From positions 1-5,972 of the forward strand of contig PSRF01000361.1 in NCBI GenBank assembly GCA_003175865.1: a stretch of 5,972 nt of DNA. Reading direction: 5' to 3'. The DNA comes from Blastocatellia bacterium. GTDB taxonomy: Bacteria; Acidobacteriota; Blastocatellia; Pyrinomonadales; Pyrinomonadaceae. Below the pieces are notes generated by a model that was given only the letters and a program-made list of their open reading frames with translations, ran no database searches and had not been told where the DNA came from. Both the position numbers and the translations under genes were made by a program. Below, in pieces: positions 5,280 to 5,972 of the stretch (its first letter is position 1; every line of letters begins with the position of its first letter).

Positions 5280-5972
5280 TTAAAACTCTAACCTTAGTGC
5301 AAATTGGGTAGAGCGAGGTCCGCCGATCTGGTAGAGAGGATTCAACCCGCCAAGACTTCTGCCCAGCATCATTATCGATTGTCCGAAGAGTGCACCTGTG
5401 CTGAGATTGCCTTCAGGATCCGCAAAGTTTGGATGGTTGAAGATATTGAAGAACTCGGCTCTAAATTGCAGTACCACACTCTCACTTAAATGGAACTCTC
5501 GATGAAGTGCAAAATCCAGTTGCGTTGCGGGAAAACCTCTTAAAGCATTCCGTCCCAGACTTCCTTGTCGCAGTTGCTGTGGTATAGAAAACGCTGCGCG
5601 ATTAATGCGCCACCCAGCACCTACGCTGGTGTCTTTAACATACAAAGGAACTCCTTGAATCAGATCGGGTCGGGCGATGCCAAAAGTCGTTTGCAGTCGT
5701 CTGCCAGTGACAACATTGATTGGAGTCGCCGTGTGTGTTCTGAAAACACTATCGATCGACCAGTCGCGAAGAATGTGATTGAGGAAGCGTTTCTCCGTAA
5801 CATGACCGATGTCATAAGTAACGGCTGCTGAAAGCGAATGACGAATATCGAAATCTGACGACGCACGATCAATTTTCGGATTCAGTGTTGTATTCGGCAG
5901 ATTCAACACGATATCAGCGGAAGTAATGTCGATCGAGTGGGACCAAGTATAAGAGGCGATACCCTGGAACCG
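5280..5972 (-). CDS. TonB-dependent receptor, Oar-like, C-terminal part (N-terminus beyond right edge)
   Basis: The minus-strand frame is open from the right edge to a TAA at 5280-5282, giving 230 residues. The apparent GTG start at 5909 is only an internal valine; the frame continues upstream with RFQGIASYTWSHSID. The sequence has the alternating polar/hydrophobic strands of an outer-membrane beta-barrel. It also shows features typical of the large Oar-like, carboxypeptidase-regulatory-domain TonB receptors of acidobacteria: SSDFDIRHSLSAAVTYD, DWSIDSVFRTHTATPINV, FRAEFFNIFNHPNFADPEG, and a C-terminus QFALRLEF ending in phenylalanine, the signal for barrel assembly. Whole proteins are usually about 1000-1200 residues, with a signal peptide, an Ig-like/CarboxypepD_reg domain and a plug, so about four-fifths is missing. 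Probable role: outer-membrane uptake of large substrates such as oligosaccharides or peptides. The substrate cannot be told from this part. Convergent with the small gene at 5087. Confidence 0.92.
   Translation of the reverse strand, partial: RFQGIASYTWSHSIDITSADIVLNLPNTTLNPKIDRASSDFDIRHSLSAAVTYDIGHVTEKRFLNHILRDWSIDSVFRTHTATPINVVTGRRLQTTFGIARPDLIQGVPLYVKDTSVGAGWRINRAAFSIPQQLRQGSLGRNALRGFPATQLDFALHREFHLSESVVLQFRAEFFNIFNHPNFADPEGNLSTGALFGQSIMMLGRSLGGLNPLYQIGGPRSTQFALRLEF

Noticed and set aside
5304..5831. Plus-strand frames opposite the TonB-type gene
   Set aside because: The minus-strand frame is open to the edge and has clear Oar-like barrel motifs, so these are shadows.

Overview
The window looks like a chromosomal segment of a Gram-negative soil-type bacterium. 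Acidobacteriota, perhaps Blastocatellia, is the best guess. This rests on three things: a duplicated-architecture MacB/FtsX-type permease of the ADOP kind at the left edge, the C-terminus of an Oar-like TonB-dependent outer-membrane protein at the right edge, and intergenic DNA rich in short palindromic repeats. The taxonomic guess is inference from protein style and is not proven by any marker gene here.

Layout: (1) 1-1568, minus strand, is the N-terminal 522 residues of a large ABC-type permease (MacB/ADOP family) that runs off the left edge. It is open without interruption across the whole stretch. (2) A 157-bp divergent gap leads into a plus-strand pair: a stand-alone receiver-domain response regulator (1726-2223) and an AhpD/carboxymuconolactone-decarboxylase-like protein with a CxxC motif (2282-2749). 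They are 58 bp apart and probably co-transcribed. (3) 2750-2990 is a 241-bp non-coding block with a long imperfect hairpin, three copies of one palindromic repeat (one of them an excellent intrinsic terminator), and a repeat copy that abuts the next start codon. (4) 2991-4046 and 4133-4900 encode the ATPase and the membrane subunit of an ABC-2 type exporter. (5) 4901-5279 holds two inverted copies of a GC-rich palindrome, a 37-codon gene for a tiny single-span membrane protein (5087-5200), and another strong hairpin. (6) 5280-5972, minus strand, is the C-terminal 230 residues of a TonB-dependent receptor/Oar-like protein that runs off the right edge.

How it fits together: the clear functional unit is the two-gene ABC exporter. 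The response regulator and the AhpD-like protein may form a small signalling/redox operon, but no sensor kinase is visible. The two edge genes are envelope proteins of families that are multicopy in acidobacteria.

Most worth a second look: the crowd of different palindromic repeats, which fill every gap to the right of 2750 and are not seen to the left of it; the repeat copy that replaces a normal ribosome-binding region in front of the ABC ATPase gene; a proline/glycine/lysine-rich insertion in that ATPase's N-terminus; and the small membrane protein. I found no CRISPR array, tRNA, rRNA, transposase or convincing defence system.
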